NCBI GenBank assembly: GCA_001792895.1
Contig: MARA01000050.1
Coordinates: 124,001 to 188,000, forward strand
Direction of reading: 5' to 3'
DNA: 64,000 nt
Source of the DNA: Lentinus brumalis
Lineage: Eukaryota > Basidiomycota > Agaricomycetes > Polyporales > Polyporaceae
Under the pieces are notes generated by a model, which was given only the letters and a program-made list of their open reading frames with translations, made no database searches and had not been told where the DNA came from. Made by a program: the position numbers and the translations under genes. This document shows, piece after piece, positions 22,332 through 33,123 of this stretch; within the stretch, counting starts at the first letter, position 1, and every line of letters starts with the position of its first letter.

Positions 22332-25022
22332 TCAGGCACAGCACCGCCCACCAGCGCACGCCAAGGAGAGCAACGCAAAATGCGCCGCACCAAACGCCAG
22401 CGTCGGTCGCAAGCCGTCGAACCAGGTGTCGACCACGGCGAGTGCGAGGGCAATCCCCGCCACATACACGTTCGGCCGGCCGTCGGGACACATCCGAGAG
22501 AGGGTCACCACCTACCGGGGATACATCGGGCAGTCAATCACCGTGTTGCGATCAGACGACAGATGACGGTGCTGGGGGCAGGAACAGGGAGGGACATAGG
22601 GCAGCCACGTACCTTTGCGACTAGGATGGAGGACTTGATCGTCCGCACCACTGGGAGGCGTCTGGACATGGGTATCCGGTCATGCCAACGGGCAACGGAC
22701 CGTCGCAGTTTCCGCGCGTATGACGAGGACGGGGGCGTGGTCCGGGACAGAAGCGGCCGTGACTCCTCTATGCTCGGGATGACGCCTTCGTCTTCGTCCT
22801 TGACCTCTTCCAGGCTTGCGTCGCTGGACTCCTCCAGCGGGTTAGCCACAGGTGTCCGGCTCCGTTCGGGCTAACGCGTACATGACCTGGCCGCGCGACG
22901 GCCAGCCAGGACGATGACGCTTGTGCGCGTGGACGACTGATCGGTTTGAGCTGAGCGTGTGCAGGTGAGTTACGACAAAGATGCACGTCAGGATCCTCAG
23001 AACTCACCCCACCATCCTTGATTACGCTCAGCACACGATCGGAAGAAGGTCGCGCTGCGGGTTTGACGTGAAGCAAAGATTCGAGCAGCAGTAGGTATGC
23101 CTTCGGGAGCCGGCGCGACTCAAACGCATTCGCCAACACCGAGGACGATCTGAATCCTGGGTAGTCCAAGATTTCAGCCTCTAACCTATCTGAGTAATCC
23201 CTGCCGTCCTTCGGTCGACTGGGTTCGTCGTTGTCGGAAGTATGCCGGTAAGGGAGCTTGAAGAAGAGCAACTTGTGCAGGATCATGCCGAGGGACCACA
23301 TGTCTGCCTTAGAATCTACTTGCAGAAGCTGGCCGGTGGAGGGATCTGGGAGTGACTCGGGGGCGGAATACTCCAAACTAAGTGATGTGGTTAGGGTTGG
23401 AGGATCAATGTGTGGGAGAGGTGACACTTACGTTCCCGTGTTTCCAGACCGTGTTCGCGCGTTCAGCATATCTTGTGACGTACCGAAGTCAGACAGCATC
23501 GCACGAGGTCTGCACGTCCAATTAGTAAACGCCTAGCCACCCCAAGGGTCACTTACACCAGCCGTCCTTCGTCCCATGTCAGCAGGACGTTGCCGGGCTT
23601 CAGGTCCAGGTGCAATATCGACTTGTCATGCTGTATCGCCATTGGGGACCTGATACATCTCGGTAGACGGATGAACGTACCAAGAACGCCAGCCCTGAAA
23701 CGATATCTTCGAACAAGTCATGCACCTCCTCGGCGCTGAACAAGTGTACAGGCTTCCAATCGCCAGGCGCTTTCTTCGAGCCTTGTGACGACTCGCCGTT
23801 CCCACTCAATCCCATCTCATGCCGCAAACGTTCACGCTCTTCCGGAGGTGCACGCTGCAAGGCGCGGAATGCGCGTATACGCGCGTTCCTTGAGTAAGGT
23901 TGGTTTTCCTCAGGGTCAGCAGCAGGTGAAGGTGGTGCTGAGATGTCTCCCGTGGGCGTGGTCGCCGTAGTCCGGAGATGAGGTAGCTTAGGAGCGCGCC
24001 TTCCTAGTCGTGCGTCGATGAGGTCATCCAAGCTCCCTCCTTCGGCCCATTGCATGAGGATACTGGGGCGAAAGTTATTGCTGCGGAGGGCCGAGGCATA
24101 GACATATGTAAACAGACACTTACTGTAATGTGGGCACTCTTGGTCCAAAGGAAGAGAACTGACTGGACTCCAGCCATGCATGCTGATATGTGACGATGTT
24201 GGGATGATGCAGCCTCTCTAGCAGTCTGACCTACGCGGAGTGCGAGTGGAAAGTGAGCGAACGACACGTGTGTCATGCATGGGCTGACATACTTCACGTA
24301 TGGTGTTCAAGAGATAGGAATGTGATTGCCCAACTGCAACTTTCTTGACAGCAAAGTAACCTGTCCAGTAATAAGGTATAGGGATGATGGCAGCGTCGGA
24401 GGATCTGCAACCTACCAAGAGGGTTTCCATCGAGGACATGCTGTGGCGTCGTTGTAATTGAGGACCGTCGCATACACAGCATTGCAGTAGTACGCACCTG
24501 GCACAAGAACACACTCCCGTTGGCACCCATGCCAAGTCTGCAGACCTCCTGGAAGAACGCCTTGAAGTAACCCTCCGCCATGTTGTCAGCTCGGAACGCA
24601 CTGGGCCCAGCCGAGGATGGTCCGCTCGAAGTCCCTGCGCTGGCTGGACTAGCAGGTCTGGAAGACTCGTTGGCAATCTCCAGCAATTGGAAGTAGTTGG
24701 CCGCCCTGCTGAAGGCACGCTCGATGTGCTCCTCCTCGATGTCGCTGTCCAGCGCGTCCTCCTCGTGATGTCTTCGCGCTCCGTTAGGGGTCAGGGAGCG
24801 GTGACAATATGGACAACGCGCATGCCGTGCCAGTGATGGTGAAGGTGGCCTGGAGTGTGTCCGGATAGAAATTGCGTGGGAGGTCGAGTTGTAGAGCACA
24901 ACCTGGTTCGAGACATGAAGAATAGGCTGCCACTGCTCTGCACCCGCAGGAGTCAAGGCCAAGAGTGCATTGGCAGGAGACGGGGGCTCCGTCTCGTCCA
25001 ACATAGTCGCCGATGAGGGCAA
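22332..25022 (-). CDS. iks1: IKS1-type protein kinase with C-terminal membrane segment
   Basis: Fungal IKS family kinase. Start at 25022. N-terminal region has a CxxC pair (CPYCHRSLTP) and the family block RAANYFQLLEIANESS / GYFKAFFQEVCRLGMGANGS, which contains the glycine loop. After introns: HVLDGNPLG, FAVKKVAVGQSHSYLLNTIR, LERLHHPNIVTYQHAW, MQWAEGGSLDDLI, a long charged insert with RAPPEERERL, catalytic loop HLDLKPGNVLLTW (His-Leu-Asp in place of HRD), LSDFGTS, APES, and DMWSLGMILHKLLFFKLPY. A 48-nt intron joins the tail to ESSDASLEEVKDEDEG. The last exon encodes a hydrophobic segment, YVAGIALALAVVDTWFDGL then FGAAHFALLSLACAGG, ending at 22332. Membrane anchoring matches IKS1 proteins. The open frame is complete across all introns I could place. 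Confidence 0.85.
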
Positions 25023-25400
25023 GGTGCAGGCAAGGTGCGCTTGCCCTCGCTTGCTACGCCCATACTCCCCGCGACTAGACGCCCGTAGCAGTCCTTCTAT
25101 GTGATGTCTTTCTTTGGTGCTTCTATGTCCTGCCTTTCTCTCATCATAGCAAATACGGTGTAAACACTATTCACATGGTAGCGGACACAGCGAAACATGG
25201 TAGACGTTTACTGTGCAGCTAGTCGTGGAGATATCGAGGTACGAGTAAGCATAAGTAACCACTATCAGTGAGTACATTCACACACCCGCGCTGCTAGAAT
25301 TATTGAACGACGACTACAGCGGCTTCTGGACCCTGACTTTACCCCTGGGACGTCCTTACCTGGGATCACACATACGTCCACTTCCCTACCATCCATCCCG
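25023..25400. promoter_or_regulatory. divergent intergenic region of IKS1-like kinase and deaminase pseudogene
   Basis: 378 bp between two divergent start codons. It should carry the kinase promoter. No clear TATA box identified. Confidence 0.4.
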
Positions 25401-27038
25401 ATGACCATGCAACCCGCCACCGATCCTGACTGCCTCGCATTCTTTCGCACGGCCGAGAAAGACAAGAAGAAGAAGGATGGTCTACCTCTCTCCGAGCAAG
25501 ATGGCGGCACTCTGCGCGTCGTGGGCCGGGCCCTCGATAGCCTGGCCCGTCTGCTTGTTAACCGGGACGAACATCAGGTTTTTGCTCGTCCCGCCCTCCT
25601 TCTCGCATGCGCTCACGCGCGTCATTATTTCCGAGGCCGAGGAAGTCCCCGACTCAGTTCTCAACCACGCTGTCGACACCTCCAGTCTATCTATGCTGCC
25701 CGGTAGTTGTTCCGCCGACATCATCTGTCAGCCTTCCGGATCCCAGTCTCCATCCCCCGTGATACCGACGACCCTGTCCTGCGTCAGTTGATGGAAATTG
25801 AAGTTGCCATCTTCCGCTACTCATGGTACGCAATGCGCGAACGCTTCACCCGAGAAGATTGCCACACCGCCCTCTCCCATATCTGCGACGCCATTCTTGC
25901 ACCGGAGGACAAGACGAACACGCTGCTCTTGCCGTCGCTGAAGGCGGACAATCTCCGACCGTTGCAGGGAGATGTCTCTGGGCACTTCTCGGTTCTGAGG
26001 CTACTCCTTCGCCGGATTGGCGACCTACTCGCTGGATCGCCCGCAGATTCCGCTATTCATCAGTTGCGGGATTATATGGCGAAGTTGACGTCTTCATCGC
26101 CGAAGTGCAGACTCACATACCCCGACTATTCGAGATGCTTGCCTCATACGAGCGTGAGTTCGTCTTGCACAGGATTCGTATGCAACTTACCTCTCCTCCT
26201 CGTAAGCATCCTCGCGGAGCGATGCGTAGACTTTGGGCGCTGGATGGACAAGGTGCTCTCCACTCGCTCGGATTTCCGACAGCTCGTACAAATAATTGGT
26301 CCCGAACTCTGGACAGTCACCTTACGGAAACAATCGTGGCCAAAAAGATAGACCGAACCGACCTGAGCCCTCAATCTGTTACTGTCGAAGTCACTGTAAA
26401 TGGCCTGCGCAAGGCGTTAGAACTTGACGAGAATTTCGACGATGTGATTTTGGAAGACTTTTTGCAAAGCAGAGTCCGACTACTAACGCGAACGGATGAT
26501 AAAGAGGGTAAGCAATTGATGTTATCCCGCGCAGCTCGTTGACTTACGATGATGCACGCCTTTGCCAGTCACAGTCGATGGTCGTATACACTGCGAGTGT
26601 GCTGTGCTCGCGGAACTGGACAAGATATCGCGTGCCGAGGAAACTATCATTCCTTACATCGGCATCTCTGAACTTTCCTGCTACCTCTGCTACTGCTACT
26701 TCGAGGTCTACAACGAGGTCACCGGCGAGGAGATCATGATTCAGGGCACTCACAACAGAATGCTGCCATGGCGATGTCCCACACTCGATGATCAGGAGGA
26801 CGATGAGGAGGTCCGCTCGGAGGTGTCGACGAAGCTGCGGCGCCTGCTCGGAAACGAAGTGAGGTATTTCAAGTGGCGAAGATACGAGCAGTCCCGGCAA
26901 CAAAGTATAGCGTCACTGGAGTCAGGAGAGTCTAGTAGGTCATCTGTGCTTTCAGATCCCGAGTTCGTGCATGTAGCTCATCTCGCCCTTGCTTTGTCAG
27001 TCGGCCTGGCCAAGATGCTTGCGGAGTTGGATTGTTAA
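25401..27038 (+). pseudogene. decayed OTT_1508-like deaminase gene (paralogue of the gene at 45.05 kb)
   Basis: Starts MTMQPATDPDCLAFF, like MTAATDPDRLVFF in the intact paralogue. It still encodes the deaminase core, VDGRIHCECAVLAELDK (HCE zinc/catalytic motif) and LSCYLCYCYFEVY (CxxC), followed by THNRMLPWRCP. Compared with the intact copy it has at least five lesions: a one-base insertion near 25587 (after VFA), a compensating one-base deletion near 25680 (before LQSIYAAR), a nonsense TAG at 25704-25706 where the paralogue has CAG (Gln), a one-base deletion near 26083 (before EVDVFIAEVQ), and another near 26325 (before TETIVAKK). The intron before VDGRIHCE and the intron after LASYE remain recognisable. 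Five separate lesions argue for genuine decay rather than sequencing error. The sequence 3' of the last lesion remains open. Confidence 0.8.
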
Positions 27039-27300
27039 CGTTTCGACTCTTTCGTCTTCTGTCGTGTTTGTCTGGCGCCTGGCGATTCTGAGTAGATAGG
27101 TGTTGAACCGTCGACTGACGGCGAGGTGACGATGGACACTGCAATACACTATGATGAAGCATGACTACATCCTACACATTCAATGGTAGCATGAGACTGT
27201 ACGCAAGATGAAAATACTGGTATTTCTGCAGCAGCGAAGTCTCGGACTTGGCAACTCCACAATTTCCGACTAGTCCGGAAACAATCCTCTCCACGCAACA

Positions 27301-28873
27301 CTACAACCGGCCAGGGACGAGGCCCCGCAGGAAGTTGGTGACTTTTGCCTGAATGGAGGGGCCCTTCTTCTCAGGTTCAGTCACCCTTGCCACCGCAGCC
27401 CGTTCTACTTGCAGAACTTCGTCTTCCAGAGGCGCGGCTATCGCAACTTCGGGCAACTCTTGCGGGCGCATGGGGGGAGTTACCGGCCATTCGCTGTCGT
27501 CTGTCGCGCTGTAGTGAGGAGCTGGCTTCCTTCGCACGTGCCCACGCCCGCGGATGGGGAACTCCGCCGAAGACAGAGTCCGCGACAAAGGAGTAGAGGC
27601 CACTGCAGTCTTCGTCTCAGTCTCAGGATCGGATGGATGTTCCGGCGAATTCGGCGGTGCAGGTGTCTCTGGCTCTCGTAAGCGGCCTTCCTCAGCCTCG
27701 GCCAGAGTCCGGGTAGGAACTCCCTGCTCGACCCGCTCGTCCGAGTCGTCCGAGTCGTCCGTGAGCGAGTTGCTGCTCTCGGAAGACGTCTCGGACGCCA
27801 AGACGTCGCCTTCAGACTCGTCGGAGTCCGCGGTCGAGGCCTGGATTTGCCGCGGGAGCTGGACGTCCTTCGCCGGCTGGTACGAATTCCAGACGTACTG
27901 CACGATCTCGCCGGACGCCTCGATCTCCTGCTCGGACATCCAGAACGTGTCCATGTCGCGGATGCCCTTCCGGAACTCGTCGAGTGAGATGCAGTCGTCC
28001 GGGACCATTGTCAGCACCCTATGGAGGAGGTCGTTCAGGCTCGTCGATATCGGGAAGATTGTGCGAAGCTGTTCGGAGTTCTCGAAGTACGCCCGGAAGT
28101 CGGGGTCCTTCAAAAGTGCTTTGTGCCACGGATGCCGGCCAGTGACGAGGTTGAGCAGGATCATGCCGAGAGCCCACATGTCGCTCCGCCAGGTGTTGTA
28201 TGGGTAGAGCACATCGTCGCAGTCAATGCATTCTATGCACCCGCACGTCAATGAATTGTCTTGCTTTCCCAATATTGTCCGCCGAGTGGTACTTACCGGG
28301 ACTCATGAAGTACCTGCTTCCGGTGTTGAACGCCGTGCTCTGCTTCTGCTGCGTCGCGAGGCCAAAGTCGCCAATCCACGCTCTAGTGCAATCTTCGCTC
28401 ACCAAGATGTTCTCCGGCTTCAGGTCGCGGTGGAACACGCCCTTCGCGTGCAAGGACTCGACCCCGTCCAGGATCTGGAGGAAGACCTGCTTGACGAGCG
28501 CGTCGTTTCTCGCAAAGGCGTGCTTCTTCCTTATGGCGCGGAAGAGGTCCCCGCCGGGGCAGTAGTCCATGACGTAGTAGATGAAGTGCTCGTCGCGTAT
28601 GACACGGAGCAGGCTGACAACGTTGGGGTGCCCGGATACCATCCGGTGCAGCGTCGCCTCTCGTTGCTGGCGGTATCCACGCGAGGAGTTGGGGTGCGCG
28701 CGGGGGACGAGCTTGATGGCTCGGGACACGAAATGGGGCGCATGCGGTATGCGCTCGCGCGCCCGGTAGACGACGCCGAAAGCACCGGAGCCGAGGGGAG
28801 CGAGGAGCTGGTAGCGGCCTGAATCAAGCTGCATAAGAGAGAAGTCGGGCATGACATTGCTGATCGCGGGCAT
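27301..28873 (-). CDS. fungal Ser/Thr protein kinase 3
   Basis: Third member of the local kinase group, intact. Exons 28873-28297 and 28232-27301 give 502 residues in frame. Visible: LGSGAFGVVYRARER (glycine loop), RAIKLVPR (catalytic Lys), HPNVVSLLRVI, YYVMDYCPGGDLF, catalytic loop HRDLKPENILV, GDFGLAT, activation segment FMSP|ECID with the phase-1 intron splitting the Glu codon as in kinases 1 and 2, and DMWALGMILLNLVTGRHPW. The C-terminal 220 residues are acidic and Ser-rich (SSESSNSLTDDSDDSDE), ending FLRGLVPGRL. The class resembles Ran1/Sks1/Vhs1 kinases, which link nutrient state to growth or meiosis in yeasts; that functional transfer is inference. Confidence 0.85.
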
Positions 28874-29432
28874 CCTCGTATTGTCGTTTATGGCGTCGTG
28901 TGTGTTGAGGCGAAGAATTCAGGCAGGGAGTGTGGAGGCTGATCCCTGGAGGAAGTGGGTCTTATATCTTTGTGAGGCCTTCCGGATATCGAATGACACC
29001 GACGCCATACTCGGCACTTCCTTGGGATTTGCCGTCGGGATCCCCGCCTTCGAAGTATAGTCGGGACTGCCCTAGGAACCGGAAGTTGCGATCTTGACTG
29101 AACCGACGACTGGCGGTCCAAAATGGAATCGGCCTGTAGTGGGACGAATAACCGCAGGGTGGAGCCGTTCCTCGGGCCGCTGCTTGGTCGAAATCCGAAT
29201 CGGACCGGCTTACACAGATACACAGCGATCTTGATCGTTTGGAAGGCTAAACAAACCACACTCCCTCATTAGGAAGGTGTGTCGGGAGGCTATTGGGAGG
29301 TTGCTCCGCCCTGCCGAAACGCATACGCCAAGAGGGTCGATACGCTCAGGCTCTGTCCTACTAGCATCTGGTTTCATCGCAATTATTCCACACAATACAA
29401 CGTAACCATCGACACTCAGCTTTGTACTTCCG
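28874..29432. other. intergenic, kinase 3 promoter and 3' flank of the SMYD gene
   Basis: 559 bp without a supported coding frame. Expected to hold the kinase 3 promoter. Confidence 0.45.
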
Positions 29433-31913
29433 TCACTTCGAGGATGGCCCCGCTCGTGCAGCCCTCGTATCCTCCAGCGCATTCCTGATGCCCGAAGTCC
29501 AGACTCCAAGCTCCTTTTCCAGTCGGACGATGGCTTCCCGAACATCCCTTCCGAGCTGTCCCCCGCCGCCGGCCTTGCCAAATCCAATCAGCAGCTCCTC
29601 ATGCGCCTTGACCAGCGACTCGTACGCAAGCTTCAGCCGCGCCGGACCAGACGGCGGGAATCGACCAGCCGCATCTGACCCGCTCGGCGGAGACGGCTCG
29701 TCCACCGCCAGAAGCTTGCCCAGCTCTCCCAGCGCGACGGCACGCACCGGATGGCCCTTTGGCAGGAGAGATTGCAGTCCAGCGCTGTACTTCGCCGCGG
29801 TCCGGACGGTCTCATCCAGCGTCTCCTGCGACAGCGCAGTCGGAAGGTCCGCAATAAGGAGCTCTTGATGGAGCCGAGTCATCGCCAGCAACGGGTGCGA
29901 GGATGGGGTCACGCCGGCGGACGTGAGGATAGGAATGATGTTGCTCGTCAGCTGCTTCGCCTTTGCTGGGTCTGCGTAAGTGTCGAACATGTCAGAGTGT
30001 GAGCCATCCTGTCAGTCGGTTGCAAGGCCGCGGATGCCGTACCTTTGAACTGGAGCGCGGTCGCCTTGTCCAAGGCTTCCTCCCCGACGCGCAGCGCGTC
30101 GAGAACTGCGTCCGTGTCGCCAATGGGAGCGTTGCACTTCACACACCGGGTGAGAGGGTCGTCTGTGAGGGCACAACAATCAGTCAGACTTAATGCGTAC
30201 TGTGGTCACGCCGCCCGGCGTAGTCGCGAACAGAATCTGACGCACCTTCTGTGGGATAAGGACAGATTCCGCCGCATCTCTTGGGGCACCATAAGGCCTC
30301 CCGCGGGTCCGCGGGGACCGCCCGAGAGCAGAGTTTGCATTGGCAAACGAAGCTATAGACCTCCTTCAGTTCCTTTTGCCGGAGGGCCTTCGGTAGCGTG
30401 GTATCTACATAAGAGATGCGGACCTGCTCGGAATGCATTCATTATCACGGCATGAGCGTCGTGGATGCAATACAACGAGGATGTGTGCGTACGTACCTCT
30501 TTCCCAACAGCAATTTCGCGCAGCGCGACGACGTGCAGCAGAGGCTCCTTCGCGGACGATGCGCTCGGCGAGCGAGGGAAGACAATAACTGCATTCGGGT
30601 CACATGAGTGGTTAGCCAAAGCGACAGCCGGCGCCACGCAGATTCCGATTGGGGTCAGGGAGGGCGCTGTGAGGGTGAATGTGTTGGTCGTGAACTACGC
30701 GATCTGTCAGCCGGATGCTTCGTGGAATCGGGGGACCAGCGCAATATACTTACACGGGAGATAAGGTCGACTAAGTCGCCGGCGGACCTGAGTCCGTAAG
30801 GTTCGAGCTCCTGTGGGGATGAGACCCCAAGATACCGGACAACCGAGTGCGCCAGATGCGTTTGCGATTCGAACGCCGACGGCTGCAATGACGCTCTGTC
30901 TGCCGTGAAGTCGACAAGTCAGCTTCGAAAGCCGGTTATCAGAAAGAGCGCATTATGAATTCACACTCACTGGACTGCATCATGCGAATTTCCTGCGCCT
31001 ACACGAGAGGTTCAGCGCCCAGCGCCCAGTACTACGTACGGCGCGGTGATGACAACCGGAAGCGATAGACTTACCCATGGACTATCAAGACCTTCTTTTT
31101 GCGATCCCCACAATATGCGACCGAGGCAGCGGACGGCTTCCCCGGGTATGGCATGCTCGGCTGAGGGTGCAGTTGCTGCCCATTTCTGGAGGGCGCTGCA
31201 CTCTGGCTTGTGCCAGGCCCAGTCTCTATTTTGACATTCCTGTGGGATATGAGTCGTGACGTGACAAGCGGCATATAATGTGATACTCACGGAATTGCAA
31301 TACCGGACAGTTTTGCATTTTGGGCATCGTTTGAGCCCGCCCTCGGCAGGAGCTGGTCCGGCGCATGCGGAGCAATACTGATCCAGGTTTACGGCGGAGA
31401 GCACCCACACATGAGGCCTCATAGCCATGACCACCGATCCTAAATATGGATACGCAGTCAGTACCGTCGTCGGGCAGAGAAACCATGCAGCGACGTACCC
31501 GCAGAAAAAGCAGACTTGGCATAAACCCCCCGTCCGTGCCTGCTCGACTCCCGGATTTCGAGGGTGGCAGGCAAAGACGAGTGGCAGGCCCCCAACAATA
31601 CTGGCTTCGTCTTTTCCTTGACTGCATGTGCAGGTGGAGATAGGGCTGGAATCTGTGACAATGCGGCTGGTTCGGGCGAATCTACGTCCATCTTCTCGAC
31701 TGCGCTGGCAGTCTCCTCGGTTTGTTGCGACGCCTCCATGGGTACATCGGAAGTGGCAGGCCCTGTGCTTGTATCCCCCTGTGATACTGCGGGCACATCC
31801 GAACTTGCGTTCGAAGGCGGATCTTGCTCTGCATGTTGTGTCGGAGACGTTGAGGTCACGAAGGAGTGCAACTCCTTCGCTTTGCGAGCGGACTTGAGCT
31901 TTCCAAACGACAT
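29433..31913 (-). CDS. SMYD-type SET/MYND lysine methyltransferase
   Basis: Split SET-domain methyltransferase with MYND zinc finger. The start MSFGKLKSARKAKELH at 31913 is preferred; an upstream in-frame ATG (31961) would add 16 residues. A Ser/Pro-rich N-terminus leads to the SET N-part LEIRESSRHGRGVYAKSAF. MYND: YCSACAGP, CPKCKTVRYCNS|ECQNRDWAWHKPEC, with an intron at the bar. Then helical i-SET, the SET core LANHSCDPNAVIVF, ISYVD, and the post-SET cysteines FVCQCKLC. The C-terminal TPR-like part contains PLLAMTRLHQELLIADLPTA and ends ARAGPSSK. This architecture is that of SMYD3/Set5/Set6-like enzymes, which methylate histones or other proteins using S-adenosylmethionine. All blocks join through short introns without frame problems. 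Confidence 0.85.
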
Positions 31914-32499
31914 GGTGGTTGCTGAGATACCCGTCAAGATGAGCCTATCGGACAAACTCACCAGTAAACCTCATGTTCTCGTGCTTGGTGGAGTTTGCTA
32001 GAGTATGCGTGATGACGTGGTTTGTATGCGCCTGTGTGGCAAGAGCTTGCGATCCTAACACACGCAAACAAGTCCCGTTTGGGCAGTCCCTTTGATTGGC
32101 TAGAGCGCAGGCAAGAAATTGGAAAGCAGAGCGGCGCGATGCGCCTAATGGATAGCTTTTCGATAGCGAGGTATATACAGCACATGATTAGGGGCAACTC
32201 CACCAGGAGGCCGGCTTCTAACATCCAACGTAAAGGCGTGCATATGGCGTGAACGATGAAGAGTATAAATATCAGCAACATCGGGGGTCGTGAGTGCAGC
32301 AAAGTCGTGAGTGGGTCGTGACACGTCGTAACAGGTCGTAATGTTGCACATGTCGATAGCGATGCCAAAAAAGCAAAAAAGCAGTCCCTGATTCCTGGAG
32401 GAGCGACGGTGACATGAGCTAGTGTGATACACGATCACCGCAGCCATGCAACTTACGGGGTCAATACACCAAACAAACCGTACAGCAAGAAATGTCGCG
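31914..32499. other. intergenic between SMYD promoter and small gene
   Basis: No coding frame supported. Contains a small A-rich stretch near 32369. Expected to hold the SMYD gene promoter. Confidence 0.45.
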
Positions 32500-33099
32500 T
32501 TATGACTTGACGACGCTTTCGCTCTGTCCTCTTGGTCGCCCCGCGTCGGCAGCACCCGAGGACGGCCGATTCGGTATTGATGAATCGTCCTGCGAATGCT
32601 GTCTTGAGAAGAAGTCGTCCTCGCCTTCATACGGCGACGATGAGGAGTTGATCTGCCGAGCATCTGTCAGTCCAAACAGTCCATGTGACGGAGGGAGCGC
32701 AGGGAAGGTCCGGAGATGCCTCATAAGCCGCGCAAGGGCGGGGGCGATAGAAGATCGTGCGGTTGTAACTTCTCAGACTGAGAGCGCGATACTCACCCAC
32801 TGTCCAAGCACTTCCGCAACTCTGTGCGCCTCCTCCGGGGTAAAATTGACGTCCGTGCCCTCCTCCGCATGCATCTTCAGCAGCTCACTAAGGGTGCGTT
32901 TGCCAGCGCCTCGGGAGAGCGACGCATTCCGCGCCGGTGTTCCTTCATCGGCCCCATTTCTGGGAAAGGAAACGGTGTTACGGGGTGTTTTTGGGAGGTT
33001 TGGATCGGCGTCGCTGCTCATGGAGCGGTCCCAGTCTTCGGTGTCGCTGGAGGTCAGGGATAGTTGGGACATGGAGTAGTCGACTTGTTCCGAAGACAT
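32500..33099 (-). CDS. small conserved-looking protein of unknown function
   Basis: Two-exon small protein of roughly 150 residues. Start MSSEQVDYSMSQLSLTSSD at 33099; an upstream in-frame ATG at 33123 would add MARARTVT. Exon 1 holds a Ser/Asp-rich N-terminus and then a predicted helical block, RTLSELLKMHAEEGTDVNFT followed by PEEAHRVAEVLGQW. An intron (donor GTGAGTATC after GQW) leads to INSSSSPYEGEDDFFSRQHS and a basic Ser-rich end, SESVVKS. Cleanly spliced frame, consistent codon use. I do not recognise a family; the helical block looks like a protein-binding module. Confidence 0.6.
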
Positions 33100-33123
33100 G
33101 GTGACCGTGCGCGCGCGAGCCAA

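Noticed and set aside
29422..29868. 148-codon plus-strand frame
   Set aside because: Antisense of the C-terminal part of the SMYD-type gene.
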